The position numbers were made by a program, and so were the translations under genes. 33,851 nucleotides of DNA from Streptomyces viridosporus (GTDB taxonomy: Bacteria > Actinomycetota > Actinomycetes > Streptomycetales > Streptomycetaceae): positions 1-33,851 of the forward strand of contig NZ_MSGP01000045.1 in the NCBI RefSeq assembly GCF_002078235.1. Direction: 5' to 3'. Positions 23,650 through 31,461 of this stretch are shown piece after piece. Position 1 is the stretch's first letter, and each line of letters starts with the position of its first letter. Under the pieces are notes generated by a model. The model had not been told where the DNA came from. It searched no databases and saw only the letters and a program-made list of their open reading frames with translations.

Positions 23650-24055
23650 TCTTCCGATCCTAGTCCGCACTGGTTCAGACTGGCCCTTGTCGGCGTGCGC
23701 GTCCGCCCGTCTGCAGCGGGGGAACGGGCGGGCCGCCGTCGGCCGGACGACGCGGCCCGGGCTCCGGCCCGGGCGGCTCCGGCCCGAGGTGCCTCATCGA
23801 CGGCAGCACGGCCGTCGACGGCCGGTGCGGCACGACGGACGGCCGGGAACGGCGCCCCGGCCCGGGCGGCCCCCTCCGCGACGCGGAAGAAGCGAGAAGC
23901 AAGAAGCAAGAGGAAGCGGGACGCGTGTCCGAGCCCCACGGCAGCGGCACGGCCGTCTCCCGGCCGTGCGACGGCCCGGCGCCCGACGCCGGGCCGGGAC
24001 CCGACCGCTTCCGGACCCGATCGCTCCGGACCCGGTCGGTGCGGGCGAGGGCCCG
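23650..24055. other. Low-complexity intergenic stretch
   Basis: About 400 bases of very GC-rich sequence with short repeats such as CCGGACCC and CGGCCCGGGC. Open frames on both strands here are Arg/Pro/Gly-rich, lack ribosome sites and have no recognisable domain. I see no gene, RNA or clean hairpin. Confidence 0.4.
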
Positions 24056-24397
24056 TCAGGACCCGTCGCGCCCGCCGTCCCCGGGCTTGTCCCCGGGCTT
24101 GTCGTCGTCCTTGCGCTCGTCGTCCAGCGACTTCAGGAAGTCGGGGTTGTCGTCCGGCGCGACCCACTGACGGTTCGGGCGCCCGTTGCGCACACCGGAC
24201 CAGCCGTCGGCGGCCGGGCTGCGCCGCTTGCCGGCGATGATCCAGGAGATCGAGCCGACCAGCGGGAACAGCAGCACGAGGATCGCCCACAGCGGCTTGG
24301 GCATGTGACGGATGTCCTCGTCCTTCGTGCTGATGCAGTCGATGAACGCGTAGATGCTCAGCGCCAGCGGCACGAGGAACATCAGCACCCGGAGCAT
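24056..24397 (-). CDS. PLDc_N domain membrane protein
   Basis: A 113-residue protein with the PLDc_N (phospholipase D nuclease N-terminal) domain, a two-helix membrane unit found alone in many actinobacteria. Segment 1 is [21 protein letters not shown]. The conserved loop has [15 protein letters not shown], and segment 2 is [19 protein letters not shown], followed by KRR, which marks the cytoplasmic side. The C-terminal half is charged and probably disordered ([18 protein letters not shown]). It has no catalytic HKD motif and so is not an enzyme. It diverges from the menaquinone genes across 91 bases. The function is unknown. Confidence 0.85.
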   Translation of the reverse strand: MLRVLMFLVPLALSIYAFIDCISTKDEDIRHMPKPLWAILVLLFPLVGSISWIIAGKRRSPAADGWSGVRNGRPNRQWVAPDDNPDFLKSLDDERKDDDKPGDKPGDGGRDGS

Positions 24398-24475
24398 GGG
24401 GCCTCTCCAGACTGTCGGGGGGCGTCGGGGCCGTCGGCACAGCCCCCAGGTACAGGGTCAGGGTAGCCGCTCGGG

Positions 24476-24488
24476 GATACTTGACCCC
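24476..24488 (+). promoter_or_regulatory. -10 element for a probably leaderless mRNA
   Basis: GATACT at 24476-24481 ends 7 bases before the ATG of the UbiD-like gene. Transcription would start at or next to the ATG. No ribosome site at usable spacing is seen. The -35 is weak. Confidence 0.45.
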
Positions 24489-25940
24489 ATGGCTTACGAC
24501 GATCTTCGCTCCCTGCTCAGGGCGCTGGAGCGCGAGGGTGACCTCAAGCGCATCAAGGCCGAGGTCGACCCGCACCTGGAGGTCGGTGAGATCGTCGACC
24601 GGGTGCAGAAGGCCGGCGGTCCCGCCCTGCTCTTCGAGAACGTGCGCGGCTCGAGCATGCCCCTCGCGATGAACGTGTACGGCACCGACCGCCGCCTGCT
24701 GAAGGCGCTCGGCCTGAAGTCGTACGCGGAGATCGGCGAGAAGATCGGCGGCCTGCTCAAACCCGAGCTGCCGCACGGCTTCGTCGGTGTGCGCGAGGCG
24801 TTCGGGAAGCTCGGCTCGATGACCCACGTCCCGCCGAAGAAGGTGAAGGACGGACCCGTGCAGGAGGTCGTCCTGCAGGGCGACGACGTGGACCTCGACC
24901 TGCTCCCCGCCCTGTTCACCTGGCCCAAGGACGGCGGCTCCTTCTTCAACCTGGGCCTGACCCACACCAAGGACCCCGAGTCGGGCGTCCGCAACCTCGG
25001 CCTGTACCGCCTCCAGCGGCACGACAAGCGCACCATCGGCATGCACTGGCAGATCCACAAGGACAGCCGCAACCACTACCAGGTGGCCGCCCGGCGCGGC
25101 GAGCGACTGCCGGTCGCCATCGCCTTCGGCTGCCCGCCGGCCGTGACGTACGCCTCCACCGCCCCGCTCCCCGGCGACATCGACGAGTACCTCTTCGCCG
25201 GGTTCCTCCAGGGCAAGCGGATCGAGATGGTCGACTGCAAGACGGTCCCGCTCCAGGTCCCGGCCCAGGCGGAGGTGGTCCTGGAGGGCTGGCTGGAGCC
25301 GGGCGAGATGCTGCCCGAGGGCCCCTTCGGCGACCACACCGGTTTCTACACCCCGCAGGAGCCGTTCCCGGCGCTGACGATCGACTGCGTGACGATGCGC
25401 AAGCGCCCGCTGCTCCAGTCGATCGTGGTCGGCCGGCCGCCGACGGAGGACGGCCCCCTGGGCCGCGCGACGGAACGCTTCTTCCTGCCCCTCCTGAAGA
25501 TCATCGTCCCGGACATCGTGGACTACCACCTCCCCGAGGCCGGCGGCTTCCACAACTGCGCGATCGTCTCGATCGACAAGAAGTACCCCAAGCACGCGCA
25601 GAAGGTCATGCACGCCATCTGGGGCGCCCACATGATGTCGCTGACCAAGCTGATCGTGGTCGTCGACTCCGACTGCGACGTGCACGACCTGCACGAGGTC
25701 GCCTGGCGGGCCCTCGGCAACACCGACTACGCCCGCGACCTCAGCGTGGTCGAGGGCCCCGTCGACCACCTCGACCACTCCTCCTACCAGCAGTTCTGGG
25801 GCGGCAAGGCGGGCATCGACGCGACGAAGAAGTGGCCCGAGGAGGGGTACACGCGCGACGGCGGCTGGCCCGACATGGTCGAGTCCGACCCGGAGACGGC
25901 CGCGAAGGTGGACCGCCGCTGGAAGGAGTACGGACTGTGA
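24489..25940 (+). CDS. mqnL: UbiD-family decarboxylase of the futalosine menaquinone route
   Basis: A 483-residue UbiD-type decarboxylase. In the futalosine route this family, using prenylated FMN, is assigned to removal of the carboxyl group from the prenylated naphthoate. Family features include the N-terminal DLRSLLRALEREGDLKRI, PALLFENVRGS, the cofactor-binding region GLYRLQRHDKRTIGMHWQIHKD, and the Glu-rich active-site segment LEPGEMLPEGPFGDHTGFYTP, which holds the characteristic E-x-P-F-G-[DE] pattern. The C-terminal part contains MHAIWGAHMMSLTKLIVVVDSDCDVHD. The ATG at 24489 lacks a ribosome site and may be leaderless. It is coupled to the MqnP gene by a GTGA overlap. The cofactor supplier is the UbiX-like gene 1.7 kb downstream. 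The symbol follows the usual futalosine naming and is less certain than the family. Confidence 0.9.
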   Translation: MAYDDLRSLLRALEREGDLKRIKAEVDPHLEVGEIVDRVQKAGGPALLFENVRGSSMPLAMNVYGTDRRLLKALGLKSYAEIGEKIGGLLKPELPHGFVGVREAFGKLGSMTHVPPKKVKDGPVQEVVLQGDDVDLDLLPALFTWPKDGGSFFNLGLTHTKDPESGVRNLGLYRLQRHDKRTIGMHWQIHKDSRNHYQVAARRGERLPVAIAFGCPPAVTYASTAPLPGDIDEYLFAGFLQGKRIEMVDCKTVPLQVPAQAEVVLEGWLEPGEMLPEGPFGDHTGFYTPQEPFPALTIDCVTMRKRPLLQSIVVGRPPTEDGPLGRATERFFLPLLKIIVPDIVDYHLPEAGGFHNCAIVSIDKKYPKHAQKVMHAIWGAHMMSLTKLIVVVDSDCDVHDLHEVAWRALGNTDYARDLSVVEGPVDHLDHSSYQQFWGGKAGIDATKKWPEEGYTRDGGWPDMVESDPETAAKVDRRWKEYGL

Positions 25941-26842
25941 CGTCGGCCTCCGCCGCGCTACCGCGGCAACCGGGGCGCACGAAGGCCTTCCTGCGCCTGG
26001 TGATGATCGAGCACTCGGTCTTCGCGCTGCCCTTCGCGTACATCGCCGCGCTCACCGCGATGTACGAGTGGGACGGGAACATCCACTGGGGCCGGCTGCT
26101 CCTGGTCACCCTCGCCATGGTCGGCCTGCGCACCTTCGCGATGGCGGCCAACCGGATCATCGACCGCGAGATCGACGCCCGCAACCCGCGCACCGCCCAC
26201 CGCGAGCTGGTCACCGGCGCGGTGTCGGTGAAGCACGCCTGGACCGGCGCGCTGATCGCGCTCGCGGTGTTCCTCGGCGCGGCGGCCCTGCTCAACCCCC
26301 TCTGCCTGATCCTCGCCCCCGTCGCGGTGATCCCGATGGTGGTCTACCCCTACGGCAAGCGGTTCACGGACTTCCCGCAGGCCATCCTGGGTCTCGCCCA
26401 GGCCATGGGACCGATCGGCGGCTGGCTGGCGATCACCGGCGCGTGGTCCTGGGACGCGGTCGTGCTCGGCCTGGCGGTGGGCATCTGGATCGGCGGCTTC
26501 GACCTGATCTACGCCTGCCAGGACGTCGACGCGGACCGCGAGATCGGTGTGCGGTCGGTCCCCGCCCGCTTCGGCGTCCCGGCCGCCATCTGGGGCGCCC
26601 GCGCCTGCCACACCGTGACGATGGCGCTGTTCGTCTGGTACGCGGTCCTCACCGACGCCGGCGCGTTCTTCTGGCTGGGCCTGCTGATCGTCGCCGCGGC
26701 CTTCGTCTACGAGCACACCATCGTCCGCCCGCACGACCTGTCCCGTCTGAACCGGGCGTTCTTCTCGACGAACGGCTTCATCGGCATCAGCCTCTTCGTC
26801 TGCGCACTGATCGACCTCCTGGTGCGCGGGCTCACGCTGTAG
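25937..26842 (+). CDS. mqnP: Menaquinone prenyltransferase MqnP (UbiA family)
   Basis: A 301-residue UbiA-type integral membrane prenyltransferase that attaches the polyprenyl tail to the naphthoate head group. Both Asp-rich substrate motifs are visible: N72-R-I-I-D76-R-E-I-D80 (the NxxxDxxxD site, followed by ARNPRT) and D196-V-D198-A-D200 in YACQDVDADREIG, which bind Mg-diphosphate. Eight to nine membrane segments follow, as expected. The GTG at 25937 overlaps the UbiD-like stop, with AGGAG inside the upstream gene. Its position between the UbiD-like and UbiX-like genes and near mqnE separates it from MenA or UbiA proper. Confidence 0.93.
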   Translation: MTSASAALPRQPGRTKAFLRLVMIEHSVFALPFAYIAALTAMYEWDGNIHWGRLLLVTLAMVGLRTFAMAANRIIDREIDARNPRTAHRELVTGAVSVKHAWTGALIALAVFLGAAALLNPLCLILAPVAVIPMVVYPYGKRFTDFPQAILGLAQAMGPIGGWLAITGAWSWDAVVLGLAVGIWIGGFDLIYACQDVDADREIGVRSVPARFGVPAAIWGARACHTVTMALFVWYAVLTDAGAFFWLGLLIVAAAFVYEHTIVRPHDLSRLNRAFFSTNGFIGISLFVCALIDLLVRGLTL

Positions 26843-26932
26843 CCCTTCGCCCGTTCCCCGCCTCTCCGCACACGCGGGGACGACCGTTCGGGGCCGTCGG
26901 CCCGGGCGGGGCGCACGCACCCGGGACCGGCC

Positions 26933-27538
26933 TCACCCGGCGGGCACGCCCCGGCGGCCGGGACGGCGGCGGAACAGGAAGGCCGCGGCCACGCCCGCCA
27001 GCAGGCCGATGAGGTGGCCCTGCCAGCTGACACCGGCCTGGCCGGGGGCGATGCCCGCGAGGATGGAGCCGCCCCACACGGCGCCGACCAGCACACCGAC
27101 GACCACGCCCATCGGCCGGCGCTCCACGAAGCCGCTGCACAGCAGGAAGCCGAAGAGGCCGAAGATCAGGCCGGAGGCGCCCGCGGTGTTGGTGTGCGCC
27201 GGGGCGATCAGCCACACCCCCAGACCGTCGCAGACGATGATCAGCGCGCACACGGCGGCGAACCGGCGCAGACCGCCGAGGGCCGCCAGGAAACCGAGCA
27301 CCAGCAGCGGCACGCTGTTCGCCGCGACGTGGGCGAAGCCGAAGTGGACGAAGGCGGAGGGGACGACGTCGACCAGCTCACCGGCCGTGCGCGGCCGGAC
27401 GCCGAAGCCGTCCAGGGCGTGGCCGGAGACCACGTCGACCACTTCCAGCAGCCACAGCAGGGCCACCCAGACCGCCATCACCACGGCCGCGGTCCTCGCC
27501 CGCTCACGCCCCGACCACTGCGGACCGGTGTCGGACAT
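26933..27538 (-). CDS. Rhomboid family intramembrane serine protease
   Basis: A 201-residue polytopic protease that cuts membrane segments of other proteins. The catalytic dyad is visible: Ser122 in TAGASGLIFGLFG (the GxSG motif) and His175 in SWQGHLIGLLAG. The oxyanion-side motif HVAANSVPLLVLG is also present. Six membrane segments fit a bacterial rhomboid core; the N-terminal soluble part is short (about 15 residues). The ATG at 27538 has no strong ribosome site (a run of G is 5-9 bases upstream). It faces the menaquinone genes head-on: it converges on mqnP and diverges from the UbiX-like gene with a 92-base gap. No link to menaquinone is evident. Confidence 0.92.
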   Translation of the reverse strand: MSDTGPQWSGRERARTAAVVMAVWVALLWLLEVVDVVSGHALDGFGVRPRTAGELVDVVPSAFVHFGFAHVAANSVPLLVLGFLAALGGLRRFAAVCALIIVCDGLGVWLIAPAHTNTAGASGLIFGLFGFLLCSGFVERRPMGVVVGVLVGAVWGGSILAGIAPGQAGVSWQGHLIGLLAGVAAAFLFRRRPGRRGVPAG

Positions 27539-27617
27539 GGCAACCCCCCTACGGCGCGCTCGCTCGCTTGAGGAACGGAACAGCCCCCTGAACCGGTTCC
27601 CGTCCCACGATTCCGGA

Positions 27618-27630
27618 TAGGCTCGGTGTC
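27618..27630 (+). promoter_or_regulatory. -10 element for a probably leaderless UbiX-like mRNA
   Basis: TAGGCT at 27618-27623 is followed by 7 bases and then the GTG start. There is no ribosome site upstream of the GTG. Confidence 0.45.
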
Positions 27631-28311
27631 GTGAACCATCTCAAGCCAGGAGAGACGACGCGAACACCTTGGATCCTAGGGGTGTCCGGCGCTTCCGGCA
27701 CGCCCTATGCGGCAGCCGTGCTGCGTGCGCTCCTCCAGGCGGGGGAGAGCGTCGACCTCGTGGTCAGCCGGGCCTCGCGACTCACCCTGCTCGACGAGAC
27801 CGGCATCTCCTTCCGGGACGCCCACTGGCGGGACGACCTGCGCCAATGGCTGTCCCGGGGTGCGGACGGCAAGCCGGACACCTTCACCGTGGACCTCGAC
27901 GGCGTACGGCACTGGACCGCCGGTGACCTCGCGGCCGGACCGTCCTCGGGGTCGTATCCGAGCAAGGGCATGCTGATCGTGCCCGCCTCCACGGCCTGTG
28001 TGGCCGGGGTGGCGCTCGGGCTGTCCAAGGACCTGCTGCAGCGGGCGGCGAGCGTGACCCTGAAGGAGGGGCGCAGGCTGGTCGTGGCCGTGCGGGAGAC
28101 CCCGCTGAACGGCCAGACCCTGCGGCACATGGTCGCCCTCGACGACGCGGGCGCGATCGTGCTGCCCGCCTCACCGGCCTTCTACGCGGGCGCGACGCAC
28201 ATCCAGGACCTGGTGGACTTCGTCGCCGGACGCGTGCTCGACGCGGCGGGTGTCGAGCACCGGCTCTACCACCGCTGGGAGGGCGAACTCGGCGGCGCGC
28301 GGGCGGACTGA
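27631..28311 (+). CDS. mqnM: UbiX-family flavin prenyltransferase
   Basis: A 226-residue UbiX homologue. UbiX joins a dimethylallyl group to FMN to make prenyl-FMN, the cofactor needed by the UbiD-like decarboxylase encoded at 24489. The FMN-binding start ILGVSGASGTPYAAAVLRAL, the mid-protein PASTACVAGVALGLSKDLLQRAASVTLKEGRRLVVAVRETPLN and the C-terminal PASPAFYAGATHIQDLVDFVAGRVLD are all classic UbiX blocks. A roughly 50-residue insertion (RDDLRQWLSRGADGKPDTFTVDLDGVRHW) makes it longer than E. coli UbiX. The GTG at 27631 lacks a ribosome site and sits 7 bases after a -10 element. The pathway symbol is by usual naming. Confidence 0.92.
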   Translation: MNHLKPGETTRTPWILGVSGASGTPYAAAVLRALLQAGESVDLVVSRASRLTLLDETGISFRDAHWRDDLRQWLSRGADGKPDTFTVDLDGVRHWTAGDLAAGPSSGSYPSKGMLIVPASTACVAGVALGLSKDLLQRAASVTLKEGRRLVVAVRETPLNGQTLRHMVALDDAGAIVLPASPAFYAGATHIQDLVDFVAGRVLDAAGVEHRLYHRWEGELGGARAD

Positions 28312-28364
28312 GCGCGACGGCGTCCCCATCGGTCACCCTCCCTCCGGGAACTTACCGACCCGAT

Positions 28365-28381
28365 TTCCAGGACCCCTGGAA
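28365..28381. promoter_or_regulatory. Perfect palindrome upstream of the Lrp/AsnC gene
   Basis: TTCCAGG-ACC-CCTGGAA has perfect 7-bp arms and lies 52 bases before the Lrp-type start. Size and spacing fit an Lrp/AsnC dimer site for autoregulation. TTCAG motifs recur between it and the gene. Confidence 0.5.
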
Positions 28382-28433
28382 CCTTCAGCACCTCCGGAAC
28401 TCTCAGACCTCTTCAGCGGAAGGCTTCGAATCG

Positions 28434-28904
28434 ATGGACGCGGTGGACAGGCAGCTCATCCAGGCCCTGAGGGAGAACGGCCGGGCCTCCTACGCGGAGC
28501 TGGGGCGCCTCGTCGGCCTGTCGGGACCCAGCGTCACCGACCGCATCAACCGGCTGGAGGCGGCCGGGGTCATCACCGGTTACCGCGCCACGGTGGACTC
28601 CGCCTCGCTCGGCCTCGGGGTGACCGCCCTGATCGGCGTCTCGCTCTCGGACGCCGCCGACCACGAGGACGTGGCGCGGCGGTTGAAGGACCTGAAGGAG
28701 ATCGAGGACTGCTGGTTCATCGCCGGCGAGGACTCCTTCATGCTCAAGGTGCGGGCGAGCGACGTGGACGGGCTGGAGAAGACCATCCGCCGGCTGACCG
28801 GGACCAAGGGCGTCTCCCGGACCCGTACCACCATCGTGCTCTCCACGAAGTGGGAGAACCGCGTCGGCGAACTGCCCGAAGAAGAGGTGCGGGAAGGACG
28901 GTAG
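28434..28904 (+). CDS. Lrp/AsnC family transcriptional regulator
   Basis: A 156-residue feast/famine regulator. Residues 1-60 form the winged helix-turn-helix (MDAVDRQLIQALRENGRASYAELGRLVGLSGPSVTDRINRLEAAGVITGY). Residues about 62-145 form the RAM effector and oligomer domain (VTALIGVSLSDAADHEDVARRL, CWFIAGEDSFMLKVRASDVDGLEKTIRRL, TRTTIVLST). Such proteins usually sense amino acids. The ATG at 28434 follows GGAAGG by about 10 bases. It sits between the UbiX-like gene and mqnE on the same strand, 82 bases before mqnE, so it is a candidate regulator of the menaquinone genes; this is inferred from position only. Confidence 0.92.
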   Translation: MDAVDRQLIQALRENGRASYAELGRLVGLSGPSVTDRINRLEAAGVITGYRATVDSASLGLGVTALIGVSLSDAADHEDVARRLKDLKEIEDCWFIAGEDSFMLKVRASDVDGLEKTIRRLTGTKGVSRTRTTIVLSTKWENRVGELPEEEVREGR

Positions 28905-28985
28905 GGGCGGCAGGGGCGCGGTGGGGGCGGCCCCCGGCCGGGGCGTACGGTGGACGGAGTCTGCCTGGAGAAAAGAGGGATCGGC

Positions 28986-30149
28986 ATGGACGTCGGGCTC
29001 AAGCGCGAGCTGGAGGAGAAGGTCAGGGCGGGTGTCCGCCTGACCCGTGAGGACGGCATCGCGCTGTACGAGTCGGACGACCTGGCCTGGCTGGGCGGGT
29101 TGGCGCACGAGGTGCGCACGCGGCTGAACGGCGACGTCGTGCACTTCAACGTCAACCGCCACCTCAACATGACGAACGTGTGCACCGCCTCCTGCGCGTA
29201 CTGCTCCTTCCAGCGCAAGCCCGGGGAGAAGGACGCGTACACGATGCGCATCGAGGAGGCGGTGAAGCTCGCCAAGGAGATGGAGAAGGAGAACCTGACC
29301 GAGCTGCACATCGTCAACGGGCTCCACCCCAACCTGCCGTGGCGTTACTACCCGCGCTCCCTGCGCGAGTTGAAGGCCGCCCTGCCGGGCGTCTCCCTGA
29401 AGGCGTTCACCGCCACCGAGATCCACCACTTCGAGACGATCTCCGGCCTGTCCGCCTCCGAGATCCTCGACGAGCTGATCGACGCCGGCCTGGAGTCCCT
29501 CACCGGCGGCGGCGCGGAGATCTTCGACTGGGAGGTGCGGCAGCACATCGTCGACCACCGCACCCACTGGGAGGACTGGTCCCGGATCCACCGCCTGGCG
29601 CACGAGAAGGGGCTGAAGACCCCGTGCACCATGCTCTACGGCCACATCGAGGAGCCCCGCCACCGCGTGGACCACGTGCTGCGGCTGCGTGAGCTGCAGG
29701 ACGAGACCGGCGGCTTCCAGGTCTTCATCCCGCTGCGCTACCAGCACGACTTCGTGGACATGAAGGACGGCAAGATCCGCAACCGGCTCCAGGCCCGGAC
29801 GCAGATGGCCACCGGCGCGGAGGCGCTGAAGACCTTCGCCGTCTCCCGGCTGCTCTTCGACAACGTCCCGCACGTCAAGGTCTTCTGGGTGATGCACGGC
29901 GTCCAGACCGCGCAACTGGCGCTCCAGCACGGCGCGGACGACATGGACGGCTCGGTCGTCGAGTACAAGATCACGCACGACGCCGACAACTACGGCACCC
30001 CGAACAAGCTGACCCGCGAGGACCTCCTCGACCTGATCCGCGACGCCGGCTTCCGCCCGGTGGAGCGCAACACCCGGTACGAGGTCATCCGCGAGTACGA
30101 CGGCCCGGACCCGGCGCGCCGGGAGTCCCCGCAGCCGATGCGGGTGTGA
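28986..30149 (+). CDS. mqnE: Aminofutalosine synthase MqnE (radical SAM)
   Basis: MqnE uses S-adenosylmethionine both as radical source and substrate: it joins an adenosyl group to 3-[(1-carboxyvinyl)oxy]benzoate to make aminofutalosine, an early step of the futalosine menaquinone route. The 387-residue length fits. The 4Fe-4S cluster cysteines are C66, C70 and C73 in NVCTASCAYCSFQRKPG. Other family features are VVHFNVNRHLNMTN, LHIVNGLHPNLPW, EIHHFETISGLSASEILDELIDAG, and LTGGGAEIFDWEVRQHI. The ATG at 28986 has AGAGGGA 5 bases upstream; an in-frame upstream start at 28950 lacks one. TACGGT at 28946 is a possible -10. The other early genes (mqnA, mqnB, mqnC, mqnD) are not in this window. Confidence 0.96.
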   Translation: MDVGLKRELEEKVRAGVRLTREDGIALYESDDLAWLGGLAHEVRTRLNGDVVHFNVNRHLNMTNVCTASCAYCSFQRKPGEKDAYTMRIEEAVKLAKEMEKENLTELHIVNGLHPNLPWRYYPRSLRELKAALPGVSLKAFTATEIHHFETISGLSASEILDELIDAGLESLTGGGAEIFDWEVRQHIVDHRTHWEDWSRIHRLAHEKGLKTPCTMLYGHIEEPRHRVDHVLRLRELQDETGGFQVFIPLRYQHDFVDMKDGKIRNRLQARTQMATGAEALKTFAVSRLLFDNVPHVKVFWVMHGVQTAQLALQHGADDMDGSVVEYKITHDADNYGTPNKLTREDLLDLIRDAGFRPVERNTRYEVIREYDGPDPARRESPQPMRV

Positions 30150-30245
30150 GTCCTTCCGGGCCCGGGGACGCGGCGGGGGCCGGTCGCGGGCGGTCGCGGC
30201 CGGTCACGGGAGCGAAAATCACGGCGCAAGCGCTTCGGTAATGGT

Positions 30246-30257
30246 TACGATCGCACC
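30246..30257 (+). promoter_or_regulatory. -10 element for a probably leaderless GNAT mRNA
   Basis: TACGAT at 30246-30251 is followed by 6 bases and the ATG. No ribosome site precedes the ATG. Confidence 0.45.
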
Positions 30258-30782
30258 ATGCCCCTTACCTTCACCCTCGACCCCGCCGTCACCCCCGATC
30301 TCCGCGACGGCGTCCTCGACCTGTGGGCCGACGTCTCCAACGCGGGAGGAGCCGTCGGCTTCGTGCCGCCGGTGACGCGTGAGGAGATCCGCCCGGAACT
30401 GGTGCGGCAGTTCGCGTCGATGGCGGAGGGCCGCTCCCGGCTGCTCGTGGGCCACGACGAGGAGGGGCGGGTGGCCGCCACCGCGTTCCTCACCTTCAAC
30501 ACCCACCGCCTGATGACCCACTGGATCTGGCTGTACACGGTGATGGTCCACCCGCGCCACCAGGGCCGGGGGTACGGCCGTGACCTGCTGGCCGCCGCGG
30601 AGCGCGCCGCCCGCGGCTTCGAGGGCATCGAGGCGATACGCCTCACCTGCCGCGGCGGCCTCGGCCTGGAGCGCTTCTACGCCTCCTGCGGCTACAAGGA
30701 GGTCGGCCGGATCCCCGACGCGATCCGGGTGGCCCCCGGCGACGAGCGGGACGACGTCGTGCTGCTGCTGACGCTGACCTGA
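30258..30782 (+). CDS. GNAT family N-acetyltransferase
   Basis: A 174-residue acetyltransferase with the GNAT fold. The acetyl-CoA loop is intact: VMVHPRHQGRGYGRDLLAAAERAA (Q/R-x-x-G-x-G form). The later strand and active-site region follow: IRLTCRGGLGLERFYASCGYKEVGRIPDAIRV, with a Tyr-rich turn typical of motif B. The N-terminus contains LDPAVTPDLRDGVLDLWADV, the usual substrate-side helices. The substrate is unknown. The ATG at 30258 seems leaderless, so it is probably transcribed alone, about 110 bases after mqnE. Confidence 0.9.
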   Translation: MPLTFTLDPAVTPDLRDGVLDLWADVSNAGGAVGFVPPVTREEIRPELVRQFASMAEGRSRLLVGHDEEGRVAATAFLTFNTHRLMTHWIWLYTVMVHPRHQGRGYGRDLLAAAERAARGFEGIEAIRLTCRGGLGLERFYASCGYKEVGRIPDAIRVAPGDERDDVVLLLTLT

Positions 30783-30896
30783 GGCCGCACCCCCCTGGAG
30801 GGCCGTCGGCCCGGTCGTGCTTCACTGGGAGTGCCCCTTTGTCCCTTTGGGACGCTCTGGGGGATGTTCCGACCGGACGTAGGAAGAGTGGATGAG

Positions 30897-31208
30897 ATGC
30901 TCCGCTACACGCTGATGCGCCTCGGGATCTTCGTGGGCTGCCTCGTGGCCGTCTGGGGTCTCGTCTACTCCGGTCTCGCCCCGCGCGGCCTCGGCGACTC
31001 CAACGGCCTGTGGATCGTGCTGCTCGCGCTGCTGCTCTCGGCCCCGATCAGCTTCGTCGTGCTGCGCAAGGAGCGGGACCGCGCCTCCGAGCGGATCGTG
31101 CGGCGGGTGGACCGGGTCAAGGCGAACCTGGAGGCCAACCGCAACCAGGAGGACGTCGCCGACGACGCCGCCCGCGCGCAGGGCCAGGCGCAGGGCCAGA
31201 CCTCGTAA
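30897..31208 (+). CDS. DUF4229 family membrane protein
   Basis: A 103-residue protein of the actinobacterial DUF4229 family, function unknown. It starts MLRYTLMRLGIFVGCLVAVWGLVYSGL (first membrane segment), then LGDSNGLWIVLLALLLSAPISFVVL (second), then RKERDRASERIVRRVDRVKANLEANRNQED, a charged cytoplasmic helix. The ATG at 30897 follows AGGAAG by about 10 bases; a GTG at 30888 is possible. The tail ends with the Gln/Gly/Ala repeat GQAQGQTS. It is a single gene with about 110 bases upstream. Confidence 0.88.
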   Translation: MLRYTLMRLGIFVGCLVAVWGLVYSGLAPRGLGDSNGLWIVLLALLLSAPISFVVLRKERDRASERIVRRVDRVKANLEANRNQEDVADDAARAQGQAQGQTS

Positions 31209-31404
31209 GCTCCGTCACACCCGCGCGGCACCCGCGCAGCGCCCCGGTCTCCGAAACCCCCGGATACCAGGGCGCTTTGTGTTGTACGGGTACTTATTCC
31301 CTCGCGCCTGTCAAAGCAAGGCTTTGAGGATCTCAAAGTTCAGGTGTTACGGTCTTCGGGTGAAGTCAGCAGCCGTGTTCCCCACGCCCCGGAGAGTTCC
31401 GCTC
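31209..31404. other. AT-richer promoter region before the leader peptide
   Basis: The stretch from about 31275 to 31360 is clearly less GC-rich than its surroundings and holds palindromes and a promoter (listed separately). No gene is supported here. Confidence 0.5.
31312..31353 (+). promoter_or_regulatory. Palindromic operator overlapping a promoter
   Basis: CTTTGAG-GAT-CTCAAAG at 31322-31338 is a perfect palindrome. CAAAGC-AAG-GCTTTG at 31312-31326 is a second one that overlaps it. TTGAGG at 31324 (-35, TTGA matches) and TACGGT at 31348-31353 (-10) are 18 bases apart. The operator covers the -35, so the factor is probably a repressor. Confidence 0.6.
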
Positions 31405-31461
31405 GTGGCGCGCCTGCACGTGGACCTCTGCCGGGTCGCCTCCGCGAACTGTCCTCTCTGA
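31405..31461 (+). CDS. Cysteine-containing leader peptide
   Basis: An 18-residue open frame, MARLHVDLCRVASANCPL, starts at a GTG with GGAGAG 8 bases upstream. It closely resembles the RLHVDLCRVASAxC-type leader peptides that I know upstream of actinobacterial genes, often sulfur-related ones. It ends 87 bases before the symporter start and lies about 45 bases after a promoter. Two Cys codons (residues 9 and 16) could make ribosome progress depend on charged Cys-tRNA. GGTTC-CCGT-GAACC at 31462-31475 could be part of an alternative hairpin; a full attenuator with a T run is not obvious. It is too short for ordinary gene finders. Confidence 0.65.
   Translation: MARLHVDLCRVASANCPL

Noticed and set aside
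23604..25778. A 724-codon minus-strand frame over the UbiD-like gene
   Set aside because: It is antisense to the decarboxylase, and the shorter PLDc_N gene inside the region is in a different frame.
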